A stretch of 64,000 nt of DNA from Mesostigma viride (taxonomy: Eukaryota; Streptophyta; Mesostigmatophyceae; Mesostigmatales; Mesostigmataceae). The position numbers were made by a program, and so were the translations under genes. The notes under the pieces were generated by a model. It was not told the origin of the DNA. It saw nothing but the letters and a program-made list of their open reading frames with translations, and made no database searches. This document shows, piece by piece, positions 19,588 to 29,951 of the stretch. The stretch is from the NCBI GenBank assembly GCA_009746045.1, contig RPFO01000312.1, positions 268,001 to 332,000 of the forward strand, read 5' to 3'. Position 1 is the stretch's first letter. Every line of letters starts with the position of its first letter.

Positions 19588-19983
19588 TCACCAGATGCTC
19601 CGGAGGTCAAGCAGTATCCGGTTTTCACTTACGCACGTTTCCGCAGTATTCTCACGGCATTCCCACCGGCAGCTACCTCGGTCCGCCCCAAAAATGCTGT
19701 ACGATGGAGCCCATGGATGTATCCCGCATTCGACGCCTTTTTGAAGTGATCGCGTCACGTAGGCAGCTGTAGGCACACGATTCACACGATTCCGGATAGC
19801 CCAGTTTTTCATTCTTTGATCATCGCAATCGGTCGCTATATGCATGACTCCAACCTCAGCGTGGAGCGATGAAGACTGAGAAATGTAGCAATTATACACA
19901 TAAGCACGAGATTTTTCACAGATTTCTTTCTGAAACGATTGTTTTCGCAGCAAGAATGGGAAATGCCGTCTCCATAGCTCCAC
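19588..19983 (-). CDS. Unassigned ORF just inside the right TIR
   Basis: A 131-codon ORF whose ATG lies about 180 bases inside the right TIR and which reads into the element. That is where a transposon gene could begin. It contains several Cys and His residues (for example HAEVGVMHIATDCDDQ) but no motif that I recognise. It may equally be a chance ORF. Confidence 0.25.
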   Translation of the reverse strand: MELWRRHFPFLLRKQSFQKEICEKSRAYVYNCYISQSSSLHAEVGVMHIATDCDDQRMKNWAIRNRVNRVPTAAYVTRSLQKGVECGIHPWAPSYSIFGADRGSCRWECRENTAETCVSENRILLDLRSIW

Positions 19984-20158
19984 GAGCTGACGACCTCGCC
20001 ATCATACTAATGAAGTGAGTTGCATGTACTAATTATTCGCGTCGTTAGTGCTTTCGGATCGGATTTGGTCGGGTACGATTTGTCACTAATCAGTATCCGA
20101 TCAGATTTCTCGGGTAAACCGTACTAATGAACCGAATTTTGTCACTAATTGAGGTGCC

Positions 20159-20187
20159 GAAATCACTAAGGAAGTGAGCTGACCCTG
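20159..20187 (-). repeat. Right terminal inverted repeat
   Basis: Exact reverse complement of 13977-14005; flanked outside by TA. Confidence 0.93.
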
Positions 20188-20199
20188 TATACTATGATT

Positions 20200-20870
20200 C
20201 TGCACATGCATGTTCACGGCCGGCGCTGCGCATGCTGCTCCCCTTTCGGGCGATGAAGCCTATCATGGTACATCCCGGTGCTGAAATGCCGTGACATATG
20301 AAGATTCCAAAGCAGCTTGTTTTTCGCAGTAAGGCCAGCGTGAGCCCGAAAATCGAGAGCAAAAGACTAACCGCACGAATGCTACGATGTCTAAATGAAT
20401 CAACCGTCGGGCCTCAGCCGATTTCCGCACATGGGTATTACCACATTACAAGAGCGGTGGCAAGGGGGGCTGCATTACCTACTCAAGTTTCCCTACAATC
20501 ATGGCCAAAGGACGTCGCAAGTCACACTGACAACTCGCACGGCGTGATAACTGGTAAGAGATGAGTGCCAAGGTGGGACTGCCGCTCCTCAATGAAAAAG
20601 TCAGGCGTCTGCGTCCAGGCCGCTCCCTACGACGTACCGATAGCCAACCCCTGAACATAGTGTAGTCGGCACTCGGCCCACTCGGCACTCGGCAGCCATG
20701 GGAATCTTTGTAACGATAAGCTATTTAATTTAGAGCTCTATTAAAAACCTAATAAAATAATTAAAATAATCACTAAAATTTAAATTTTTAGATTAAAAAC
20801 CTAATAAATACCTAAAGAAAACTGACCTGATTGATTCTGACTGACTGACTGACTGACCGACTGGTTGTAG
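20200..20870. other. No gene; low-complexity AT-rich stretch
   Basis: 20660-20695 holds short CACTCGGC repeats, 20720-20815 is strongly AT-rich with repeated AAAACCTAATAAA, and 20836-20860 has (CTGA)n. Confidence 0.6.
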
Positions 20871-21064
20871 GACGTCGGCCGGGCCGACACTTGACACTTG
20901 ACAGTTGGCACAATGTTGCAATAATGCGGGGCGTGCCTTCCAACTTCCAAGGCAGTACGCAGCCGAATTGCCGAATAGCCACGTGGACTGTCACAACATA
21001 CTCTCTAGAGTAAATCAAGTCATGCCCAATCTTTGAGTACACCGCAGATTGGGGTTATGATATC

Positions 21065-21781
21065 TTGTTGCATACGTACCATCAGCCCCATCCGGGCCGA
21101 GCCCGCTGGGGAATACATTGGCCGGGCTACACTTGGGTTAAGCTGATTACCCTGGCGGTAGACCACCCTCTCGTGGACCGCAGGGCCACTGATGTACAAC
21201 ATCTTTTGATGCATAGGGCGATAGGGGTCTGCGCTACGCTCCACGAGCGTTTTGGTCATGATGCATCATGCCTGTGCACGCACCCTAGTGAAACCATTGA
21301 GCACAGGTTCCTTTTCTGTAATCTCCCAGGGGTTTGGACGTGGCTCATTAACATCTGGGCCGCATGGACGGCATCGCCACCCAATCTCCCAATTAGCGTG
21401 CGTACCATCATTTTCGGTATTGCTGGCACACCAGGGACCGAGCTTTCAGTTTCCCAAGCAGAATGGATATGGCTACGCACTACTATGCTATACGCGATCT
21501 GGACCATACGCAACGAGACAGTCTTTAATGTCCGCGAGGAGTATACCCGCGGCGGCGTAGTCCGGCGCTTTATATACCTATGGAATGCGGCTATGCGCCG
21601 CTACTGGCTGTTAGCTCAGGAACAACACAGGGTGTGGGACCCAGGGCCCAATAACGACAAGCCCAGCCCGCTCCAGCTTTTTCATGATCTACTGGGCCGT
21701 AATCAGGTATTCACCAGTATGCCTCATGGCGACATTACTCAGGTCCAATGGCTTCCCTGGTCTAATAACGCGCCTTATTAG
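21065..21781 (+). pseudogene. C-terminal end of a LINE polyprotein (zf-RVT type)
   Basis: A 238-codon frame ending at 21781. It has the Cys/His cluster found at the C-terminus of many non-LTR polyproteins: CLCTHPSETIEHRFLFC followed by VWTWLINIWAAW and later AIWTIRNETVF, which match the zf-RVT pattern (C-x-C, EH-x-F-x-x-C, W, and the RN-x-x-F signature). The RT and endonuclease parts are absent, so this is a 5'-truncated insertion. It differs from the family B C-terminus at 8.1 and 54.2 kb and thus represents another clade. Confidence 0.75.
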
Positions 21782-22195
21782 CCTTTCACCTGTCACCGCC
21801 ACACGTGTGTGTGCCCACCTTAATTAGGATTCGCTGATACTCATTTCCCCTCTCACCTCTTTGGTCCATAATTGGCTAATAAAATATACCCAGATCAGAA
21901 TAAAATATACCCATTTCCCCGAAATCAAGTCATGCGCTTCACCGGCTATCATCTGTGCCCTCTGCACAGCACCTTGGACACCGCGTAGGGGCTGGGGTTG
22001 CCCTCGTGAGGGCGAGTGGACAAGCGACGACTCGACCGCGATCGATATCAACGGCCTCCTCGAACTGATCATGCGCAGCGCATTGATCAGGCACGGTGCC
22101 TCACGGCGATGCGTCCCGCCGCCACCTGTCCCTCGTTTTCCTAGAAATCGCCGAGCACAATCTCCTACGACCTAGAAAAATAATTCGTCGCGACG
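21782..22195. other. Spacer upstream of the F-box/LRR gene
   Basis: The first 130 bases are probably the LINE 3' UTR. A directly repeated AATAAAATATACCCA is at 21879-21915. The remainder is GC-rich and may be the 5' UTR of the downstream gene; no clear promoter element is seen. Confidence 0.4.
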
Positions 22196-23518
22196 ATGGG
22201 TTGGCTTAGGGATATAACTACAGCGTCTCATGGAAATACCAGCTGGCGAGGTCACCAATATTGCTTAAACGCTCTTCTTGTGGTTAAGTCGACTAGTGTT
22301 TGGCCACTAGTGCGTTCCGTAGATATTGCGTGCATATTTCTGGATCTGGTGGACATGGCCGTTCATGTAAGCAGGGGCACGGATGCAGAGCATCGGGTTG
22401 GCCTGGATGACATTCTGTCGCTGCGTGGGGTGGGTGCGATGATAATGGCCGAAATACCGCTGAGGGCGAGGATTGAAATGAGGGTATTTTCTCGGGCTTT
22501 CAGGGCCGCCGTCGACGACTCTCTTGCGATGCAAGACCACATCACGTGCACGGATGTGCTGCCGGTCCCTCCTCGCACCTTGGCGAAGGAGCCGCTTTTC
22601 ATACGACTCTTCAGGTGCGGGTCGTTTGCTCGTAGCTGCGCGGGGCAGGACGCGGGCTTCAGCGCCAGCCGAGCAATCACATGGCTGGCATCCCGCTGCC
22701 CGAACCTAACGCTGGTGAGCATGCGAGAGTGTTGTCCGGGCCTAAATCGCGTTCAGGCTTCATTTCTCGACCATCTGCCGAGGAAGCACGTGTTGGACAC
22801 AAGCGAGAGTTACGACCCCACGCTGTTGCCGATGGCCGAGCTAGCAGACGAGGCCCTGGCCGCACTCTCGACATGCACGCAGCTGCAGTACTTGGACTGC
22901 TACCGCTCGCGCTCCCTCACCGACAAAGGCCTGCGCGCAGTGGCGGCTGGCTGCTCCAAGCTGCGCTACCTGAACGTCGCCAGGTGCCCCCTGCTGACGG
23001 ACGAGTCCATTGGCGTGCTAGCGCAGCACTGCCCCTCGCTCTGCGCGCTGGACGTTTCCTACACCGCCATCACGGACGAGAGCCTCTGCTCCCTGGTCGC
23101 CAGGTGTCCCCTGCTTGAGTACCTGAACGTGGGCGGCTGCAGCGGCGTGGGCGACACCCTGCTGCTCACCCTGGCGCGATCCCCCTGCGCCCTGCGATAC
23201 CTGAACGTGATGATGTGTGGCGTGATCAGCGACAGCGGGGTGGCCGCGCTGGCCTCGCCCGCCAGCTGCCAACTCGAGTACCTCAACCTGGGTGGCAATC
23301 GGCGCGTGTCGGACGCTTCGGTGCTGCCACTTGGCGCATGCATGCCTGCGCTGCGCTTTCTGGGCGTGGGCTACTGCGTGCGCGTGGGGGACGCGGCGCT
23401 CGCCACCATGCTGACCCACTGCCGCCACCTGCAGTGCGTCCACGTGTTTCTCAACTTCCACATCACCGCCAGCACCATCCGCCAGTGCAAGGCGGCCGGC
23501 GTCAAGGTGGTCTGGTAG
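22196..23518 (+). CDS. F-box / leucine-rich repeat protein (FBL/AMN1-like)
   Basis: A 440-residue single-exon frame. Residues about 70-110 (DDILSLRGVGAMIMAEIPLRAR onward) look like an F-box-type helical segment. From about 212 to 430 there are roughly eight cysteine-containing LRRs with the repeating pattern CxxLxxLxVxxCxxLTDxxL (examples: CSKLRYLNVARCPLLTDESI and CPSLCALDVSYTAITDESL). This is the FBL/AMN1 layout: the F-box would bind Skp1 in an SCF ubiquitin ligase and the LRR solenoid would bind a substrate. Roles are known for the family; the substrate here is unknown. The first ATG is used; a later in-frame ATG near residue 54 is possible. The codon use is GC-rich like the other host genes, especially in the LRR half. 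A TGTAA occurs at 23798. Confidence 0.85.
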   Translation: MGWLRDITTASHGNTSWRGHQYCLNALLVVKSTSVWPLVRSVDIACIFLDLVDMAVHVSRGTDAEHRVGLDDILSLRGVGAMIMAEIPLRARIEMRVFSRAFRAAVDDSLAMQDHITCTDVLPVPPRTLAKEPLFIRLFRCGSFARSCAGQDAGFSASRAITWLASRCPNLTLVSMRECCPGLNRVQASFLDHLPRKHVLDTSESYDPTLLPMAELADEALAALSTCTQLQYLDCYRSRSLTDKGLRAVAAGCSKLRYLNVARCPLLTDESIGVLAQHCPSLCALDVSYTAITDESLCSLVARCPLLEYLNVGGCSGVGDTLLLTLARSPCALRYLNVMMCGVISDSGVAALASPASCQLEYLNLGGNRRVSDASVLPLGACMPALRFLGVGYCVRVGDAALATMLTHCRHLQCVHVFLNFHITASTIRQCKAAGVKVVW

Positions 23519-24089
23519 CACACGCACGCACGGGACCGTGTGCACTCGCTGGCTGCCCCCGTGGATGGCGCTGGCACATCCGACCTTCTGGTCTCTGGTC
23601 ACCATGTGTTCACTATGTGTTCACTATGCGACGTACGCCCCTTTGGCGAACGGCATGGTGACGTGAGGCATCCAATCGCGATGTAACAGCAGTGTCGTTG
23701 ACAGCATCGATTTGGGAGTACATCCAACGGCATGGATGGGACACGGCGTGAAGGGCCAGTAGCTCAATAAACGAGCTCACAGCGGCTGCACATGCTGTTG
23801 TAACTTTAAGCGAGTTCACCTGCCATTTGCCAACACCATATCAATCTTGGCAAAGGTGTTTCACAGCATTTTTCACAGTTGTAGGATGGGATCAGCATTC
23901 TCCTGTAGCCACGGAAAGCATGCCCGGTCCCACGTGCGTATTGCATGGATCACTATGAGCGATATTCTTGCGATACGGCTTTCGGCGTTAATTCATGGAC
24001 CAGACGGCAGCATTAGCATTTTAGCTGTTCTGAGCTAATTGGATAAGTAACAGTGTAACATATCAATATGATACGAACATACAAGCTAA
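23519..24089. other. 3' flank of the F-box/LRR gene, no gene
   Basis: Short ORFs only; probably 3' UTR followed by AT-richer spacer. Confidence 0.5.
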
Positions 24090-24400
24090 AACCCCACAGG
24101 CTCCGGGAGAGGCCATTATATTCTCCCAAACTGGTAGCTCTCCATGAGTTCCAAGCCTCAGCGTCTGTGGCCTTGAGCAGGACGATCCATGGGGCAGCCT
24201 GAAACTGCATCCGCTATGCTTTTGCTACTTCCTGTTGTATTGCACCGGCCCACAGTTGCATGCGCTCGCACCATGATGCAGAGATATGAGTCCTCTGCAC
24301 ATCTCGATCAGGGAGGCCTGCCCACTAGAGGCAGTGAGAGAAGCTACGGCGCCCTCCCTCCTCGTTGTGTACAACTCCTTTATTGGTACCCATTAATTAA
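24090..24400 (+). repeat. Dispersed repeat family D, copy 2
   Basis: Aligns in blocks with 11635-11985 and ends TTTATTGGTACCC followed by (ATTA)n at 24391-24405. TTTATTGGTACCC also occurs at 16970. Confidence 0.6.
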
Positions 24401-24407
24401 TTAATAG

Positions 24408-24426
24408 ACACGTGACTGCGTCATGT
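24408..24426 (-). repeat. GACGCAGTC-type tail hairpin
   Basis: On the minus strand the basal pairs ACATG/CGTGT and the apical GAC/GTC around GCA can form, followed by a tail of AATTA units. Partner sites are at 17202, 46336 and 62283. Confidence 0.55.
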
Positions 24427-24479
24427 GAGCATAAGTCCTCAGTGGGAGGGGAACATGGGATGGATTGGTACCCATGCGT

Positions 24480-24760
24480 GACGCCATCATGCCCTACATA
24501 GCTAGCCATTGCTTAGCAATGATCATCTTCCACTCCCATGTCCGCAACTTTGCATAGATGCTGGAATACATGGTTGTGCAGGTGCACCTCAGTTGTGCAC
24601 CCCGAGTAGGTGGCAGTTTACACCCACCATCTGCAGGTTGTCGCCTAGTTAATACATTAAAAACCATACTAGTAGTATGCCCCTTCTCAGGGAAGTGTGT
24701 TACATATCCTCCCCACGGAGGTATGTAACATAATTATTTTATTAGGTTATGTTACGGAGG
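24480..24760 (+). mobile_element. LINE 3' end, family A copy (plus)
   Basis: Aligns with 51060-51265: GCTGGAATACAT, a GGTGCAC block, TTTACACCC, TACATTAAAA, ATGCCCCTTCTCAGGGA, and then the hairpin at 24700-24728 with a perfect seven-pair basal stem TTACATA/TATGTAA. Confidence 0.85.
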
Positions 24761-24802
24761 TATGCGATTACAGAGGTATGTAACACAATAAATTATATTC
24801 AG

Positions 24803-24867
24803 TCATCATTCCATCATCATTCCATCATCATTCCATCATCATTCCATCATCATTCCATCATCATCAT
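24803..24867 (+). repeat. 11-bp tandem repeat TCATCATTCCA
   Basis: About six units. It stands where (AATTC)n stands in the related locus at 51266. Confidence 0.9.
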
Positions 24868-24883
24868 CATAGCATAGTACTCC

Positions 24884-24907
24884 GTGGCATGCCTTTGCGC
24901 ATGCCAC
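24884..24907 (+). repeat. Perfect 9-bp inverted repeat (GTGGCATGC/GCATGCCAC)
   Basis: Six-base loop CTTTGC; followed by AAGTACTTACTTACTT. A diverged copy with the same right flank is at 51501-51540. Confidence 0.9.
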
Positions 24908-25261
24908 GCAAGTACTTACTTACTTACTTACTTATTCCATCATCATTCCGTCATCGCAGCTAGCATAATTCCGTCATCGCGACTCAGAAGAAAGCTAGTG
25001 TACCACGGTATTCTACTGGCCTTTTCTGCCGGTACGGTATTCTGCCGGCATCTGTCACCACCCCATAATAATGCTGCATGCCATCTGTCGCCACCAATGC
25101 ACAACGAGGGGCTATGGGGGGTTGATAGGATGGCGACATATTGCACGTTCGATTAGATTCCGCCCACTAGCTTTGTCGACACCTTTTCGATGCTAGTTGA
25201 TACACAGCTGCTGCCAGGGGTTGAGAAGATGGCGACAAATTGCGCGTTCTTACTCTTCATT

Positions 25262-25302
25262 AATTAAACTCGTGCTCCCGTTGGGGAGTCACAGAGTATT
25301 AT
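25262..25302 (-). mobile_element. LINE 3' tail, family C copy 2
   Basis: On the minus strand: TGTGACTCCCCAACGGGAGC then ACGAGTTTAATTAATG. The hairpin matches 17754-17776 with one basal mismatch. It sits directly beside the (CCCT)n array. Confidence 0.75.
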
Positions 25303-26542
25303 AACCCCTCCCTCCCTCCCTCCCTCCCTCCCTTCCTCCCTCCCTCCCTCCCTCCCTCCCTCCCTCCTCCCTCCTCCCTCCCTCCCTCCTCCCTCCCTCC
25401 CTCCCTCCCTCCCTCCCTCCCTCCCTCCCTCCCTCCTCCCTCCCTCCCTCCCTCCTCCTCCCTCCTCCTCCCTCCTCCCTCTCCTCCCTCCTCCCTCCCT
25501 CCCTCCCTCCCTCCCTCCTCCCTCCCTCCCTCCCTCCTCCCTCCTCCTCCCTCCCTCCTCCCTCCCTCCCTCCCTCCCTCCCTCCTCCCTCCCTCCCTCC
25601 CTCCCTCCCTCCCTCCCTCCCTCCCTCCCTCCCTCCCTCCCTCCCTCCCTCCCTCCCTCCCTCCCTCCCTCCCTCCTCCTCCCTCCCTCCTCCCTCCCTC
25701 CCTCCCCCCTCCCTCCCTCCCTCCTCCCTCCTCCCTCCTCCCTCCCTCCCTCCCTCCCTCCCTCCTCCCTCCTCCCTCCCTCCCTCCCTCCTCCCTCCCT
25801 CCCTCCCTCCCTCCCTCCTCCTCCCTCCCTCCCTCCCTCCCTCCCTCCTCCCTCCCTCCCTCCCTCCCTCCCTCCTCCCTCCCTCCCTCCCTCCCTCCCT
25901 CCCTCCTCCCTCCCTCCCTCCCTCCCTCCCTCCCTCCCTCCCTCCCTCCCTCCCTCCCTCCCTCCTCCCTCCCCTCCCTCCCTCCCTCCCTCCCTCCCTC
26001 TCCCTCCTCCTCCCTCCCTCCTCCCTCCCTCCCTCCCTCCCTCCTCCCTCCCTCCCTCCCTCCCTCTCCTCCCTCCCTCCCTCCCTCCCTCCCTCCCTCC
26101 CTCCCTCCTCCCTCCCTCCCTCCTCCCTCCCTCCCTCCCTCCTCCTCCCTCCTCCCCCTCCTCCCTCCCTCCCTCCCTCCCTCCCTCCTCCCTCCCTCCC
26201 TCCCTCCCTCCCTCCCTCCCTCCCTCCTCCCTCCCTCCCTCCCTCCCTCCCTCCCTCCCTCCCTCCCTCCCTCCCTCTCCCTCCCTCCCTCCCTCCCTCC
26301 CTCCTCCCTCCCTCCCTCCCTCCCTCCCTCCCTCCCTCCCTCCTCCCTCCCTCCCTCCCTCCCTCCCCTCCCTCCCTCCCTCCCTCCCTCCCTCCCTCCC
26401 TCCTCCCTCCCTCCCCTCCTCCCTCCCTCCCTCCCTCCCTCCTCCCTCCCTCCCTCCCTCCCTCCCTCCCTCCCTCCTCCTCCCTCCCTCCCTCCTCCCT
26501 CCCTCCCTCCCTCCCTCCTCCCTCCCCTCCCTCCCTCCCTCC
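25303..26542 (+). repeat. 1.24 kb (CCCT)n array
   Basis: CCCT tetramers with irregular CCT and CCCC units across the whole length. Open on the minus strand as Glu/Gly/Arg-only frames of over 420 codons, which I attribute to the repeat. Confidence 0.98.
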
Positions 26543-27518
26543 GCCCCCCATCATTCATGCATCCGTTCATTAATGCATGCATCCACTCGTTCATTAACAT
26601 GCCTCCGTTGGTCAGGGGTTCAAAATGATGCAACAGACTCCAGAAAAGGGAGAAGGAGCCGCCTCCCCAACTTGCCGCCCGGCGACGGCAGCGATGGGCC
26701 CAGGGGGGTAACTGTGCGCTTTGTCTTGTTCGCCGGGGTGCGCCGGCGGGGTGCGGGCACTGTCGCGTTTTATTTTGCCCGCCCGCCCCAGTCCTTGTCG
26801 CAGTGCCTCCTCAGGCCATGGCGGCAGGGTAAGAGTTCTTTTCGCCCGTCGCCGGACGCTTAAACCATTAGAATACGCCGGTCAATGACGATAAAAAAGC
26901 GGGTTACAACGATAGAAACCAGTAGATGTTGGTTCTCCCGCACCCCGGGCACACCTAAGACATCGCCAGCTAGCCCGCCCGCAATTCATGCTGCGGACAA
27001 TGTTTACCCCCCAAGGGAAGTCATAAATCTGCAAGAAATGGCGTAAAAGCGAATAAATCCACGACATGCATGATTGCCCCTGTCAGCGCTCCTATAAATC
27101 TGACTTTTTCGGAAAAATTGCGTGCAACATGGGAATTCCAACATTAAATTTCTTCGAAATGATATAAGGAATCGTTCGAAAGTGTGCCCTCCCACCAGAA
27201 GCGTCTTAATCTACTCTGGAGGTTACCTTGAAAACACACGGGTAGCTGTGCGCGGCGTGCGAAACTGGCCACTGCTGCGTGTTTGCCCTCGCACCCTCCA
27301 AATAAAGAGCTGCTTTCGAACGTTTTTTTTTTCAGAATAAATTTCCTTACGTGAATGCCGATCGAACAAGCGAAATCCGGTACAAAATGGCTTCATAATT
27401 CGTGTGTTACGTCCCAGCCCAGACACACCTAGCCTGAGCTACGTAGCGAAAGATCTACCATGCCGGAATTAGGAAGATTCAAGGTGGCCTAATGCAGATT
27501 GCGCTTCACGACTGGGGT
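26543..27518 (+). repeat. Duplicated segment, copy 1
   Basis: Nearly base-for-base the same as 28971-29951. By eye the copies differ mainly in homopolymer lengths. Both begin right after a (CCCT)n array and end at the same base, where a retrotransposon LTR starts. Contains ORFs up to 96 codons, none recognisable. Confidence 0.93.
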
Positions 27519-28198
27519 TGTAACGACTAAAAAATGATCATCAGCATCATCCACAGTCCAATATGAAAGATCTTTTACCTGGGTTGCTTTCTTGAGTTGC
27601 AGAACTTCAAGTATCCGAGCAACGTTGAGATGGTAATTCCACAGCCCGTGATTTAGGGAATCACAACCCCTTGTAGACACAAAGACAAGCTCGTGTATAG
27701 ACGACCTCTGTGGAACTGAAAGACGTCTATCGCCAAGGGGGTCTTATGAATGGACAACAATTATTTAAGACAAGCTTTATTATACCATGATGGATCAAAC
27801 CAACGCTCTCCAACAATGGCGACCCCACGTCCTTGATATCAACGTGTTGGTCGAACTTGCTCCAACCTTAGCCTGAAGAGAACCAATCAGAATCATGGAA
27901 TTCTATACAAGATCTTCGTATCCATCCTGATCACACAAAACAGAACAACACCACACACAGCCTGGCAGAATCTTCCATGAGATCCTAAATCTGTCGTAAG
28001 CACTGAAGTCCCAAAGGAGCATTTAAGACTCGCTAGTACCAACCAACAAACTACAACCCCACGTGGATCAGGCCACGACCAATGAGGGCTCCTATCAGTA
28101 GTATCAGCCAACAAACTACAACCCTACGTGGATCAGGCCACGACCAATGAGGGTTCCTATCAGTTGGTTGACCAAGTATCAGTTCCAAGTACCGTCGT
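27519..28198 (-). repeat. Partial LTR copy cut by the assembly gap
   Basis: Starts TGTAACGACTAAAAAATGAT and aligns with both LTRs of the element at 29952-39417 but lacks the last 100 bases. Its middle differs from both (for example around 27735-27805), while its right end follows the right LTR of the full element. Confidence 0.9.
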
Positions 28199-28322
28199 NN
28201 NNNNNNNNNNNNNNNNNNNNNNNNNNNNNNNNNNNNNNNNNNNNNNNNNNNNNNNNNNNNNNNNNNNNNNNNNNNNNNNNNNNNNNNNNNNNNNNNNNNN
28301 NNNNNNNNNNNNNNNNNNNNNN
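28199..28322. other. Assembly gap (124 N)
   Basis: Run of N from 28199 to 28322 between the partial LTR and the next (CCCT)n array. Confidence 1.
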
Positions 28323-28970
28323 CCTCCCTCCCTCCCTCCCTCCCTCCCTCCTCCCTCCCTCCCCCTCCCTCCCTCCCTCCTCCCTCCCTCCCTCCCTCCC
28401 TCCCTCCCTCCCCTCGCCTCCCTCCCCCTCCCTCCTCTCCCTCCCCTCCCTCCTCCTCCCTCCCTCCCTCCCTCCCTCCCTCCCTCCTCCCTCTCCTCCC
28501 TCCCTCCCTCCCTCCCTCCTCCTCCCTTCCCTCCCCTCCCTCCCTCCCTCCCTCCCTCCCTCCCTCCCCTCCTCCCTCCCTCCCTTCCCTCCCTCCCCCT
28601 CCCTCCCTCCTCCCTCCCTCCTCCCTCCCCCTCCCTCCCTCCCTCCTCCTCCCTCCCTCCCTCCCTCCCTCCCTCCCTCCCTCCCTCCTCCCTCCCTCCC
28701 CTCCCTCCCTCCCTCCCTCCCTCCCTCCCTCCTCCCTCCCTCCCTCCCTCCCTCCCCTCCCTCCTCCCTCCCTCCCTCCCTCCCCCTCCCTCCCTCCCTC
28801 CCTCCCCTCCCTCCCTCCCTCCCTCCCTCCCTCCCTCCCTCCCTCCCTCCCTCCCTCCCTCCCTCCCTCCCTCCCTCCCTCCCTCCCTCCCTCCCTCCCT
28901 CCCTCCCTCCCTCCCTCCCTCCCTCCCTCCCTCCCTCCCTCCCTCCCTCCCTCCCTCCCTCCCTCCCTCC
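28323..28970 (+). repeat. (CCCT)n array after the gap
   Basis: Third (CCCT)n array; its first base is unknown because of the gap. Confidence 0.98.
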
Positions 28971-29951
28971 GCCTCCCCCCATCATTCATGCATCCGTTCA
29001 TTAATGCATGCATCCACTCGTTCATTAACATGCCTCCGTTGGTCAGGGGTTCAAAATGATGCAACAGACTCCAGAAAAGGGAGAAGGAGCCGCCTCCCCA
29101 ACTTGCCGCCCGGCGACGGCAGCGATGGGCCCAGGGGGGTAACTGTGCGCTTTGTCTTGTTCGCCGGGGTGCGCCGGCGGGGTGCGGGCACTGTCGCGTT
29201 TTATTTTGCCCGCCCGCCCCAGTCCTTGTCGCAGTGCCTCCTCAGGCCATGGCGGCAGGGTAAGAGTTCTTTTCGCCCGTCGCCGGACGCTTAAACCATT
29301 AGAATACGCCGGTCAATGACGATAAAAAAGCGGGTTACAACGATAGAAACCAGTAGATGTTGGTTCTCCCGCACCCCGGGCACACCTAAGACATCGCCAG
29401 CTAGCCCCGCCCGCAATTCATGCTGCGGACAATGTTTACCCCCCCAAGGGAAGTCATAAATCTGCAAGAAATGGCGTAAAAGCGAATAAATCCACGACAT
29501 GCATGATTGCCCCTGTCAGCGCTCCTATAAATCTGACTTTTTCGGAAAAATTGCGTGCAACATGGGAATTCCAACATTAAATTTCTTCGAAATGATATAA
29601 GGAATCGTTCGAAAGTGTGCCCTCCCACCAGAAGCGTCTTAATCTACTCTGGAGGTTACCTTGAAAACACACGGGTAGCTGTGCGCGGCGTGCGAAACTG
29701 GCCACTGCTGCGTGTTTGCCCTCGCACCCTCCAAATAAAGAGCTGCTTTCGAACGTTTTTTTTTTCAGAATAAATTTCCTTACGTGAATGCCGATCGAAC
29801 AAGCGAAATCCGGTACAAAATGGCTTCATAATTCGTGTGTTACGTCCCAGCCCAGACACACCTAGCCTGAGCTACGTAGCGAAAGATCTACCATGCCGGA
29901 ATTAGGAAGATTCAAGGTGGCCTAATGCAGATTGCGCTTCACGACTGGGGT
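28971..29951 (+). repeat. Duplicated segment, copy 2
   Basis: Partner of 26543-27518. Ends GGGGT, the left target duplication of the retrotransposon. Confidence 0.93.

Noticed and set aside
25303-26542. Minus-strand ORFs of over 420 codons rich in Gly, Arg and Glu
   Set aside because: They are translations of a (CCCT)n microsatellite, which has no stop triplets in several frames.
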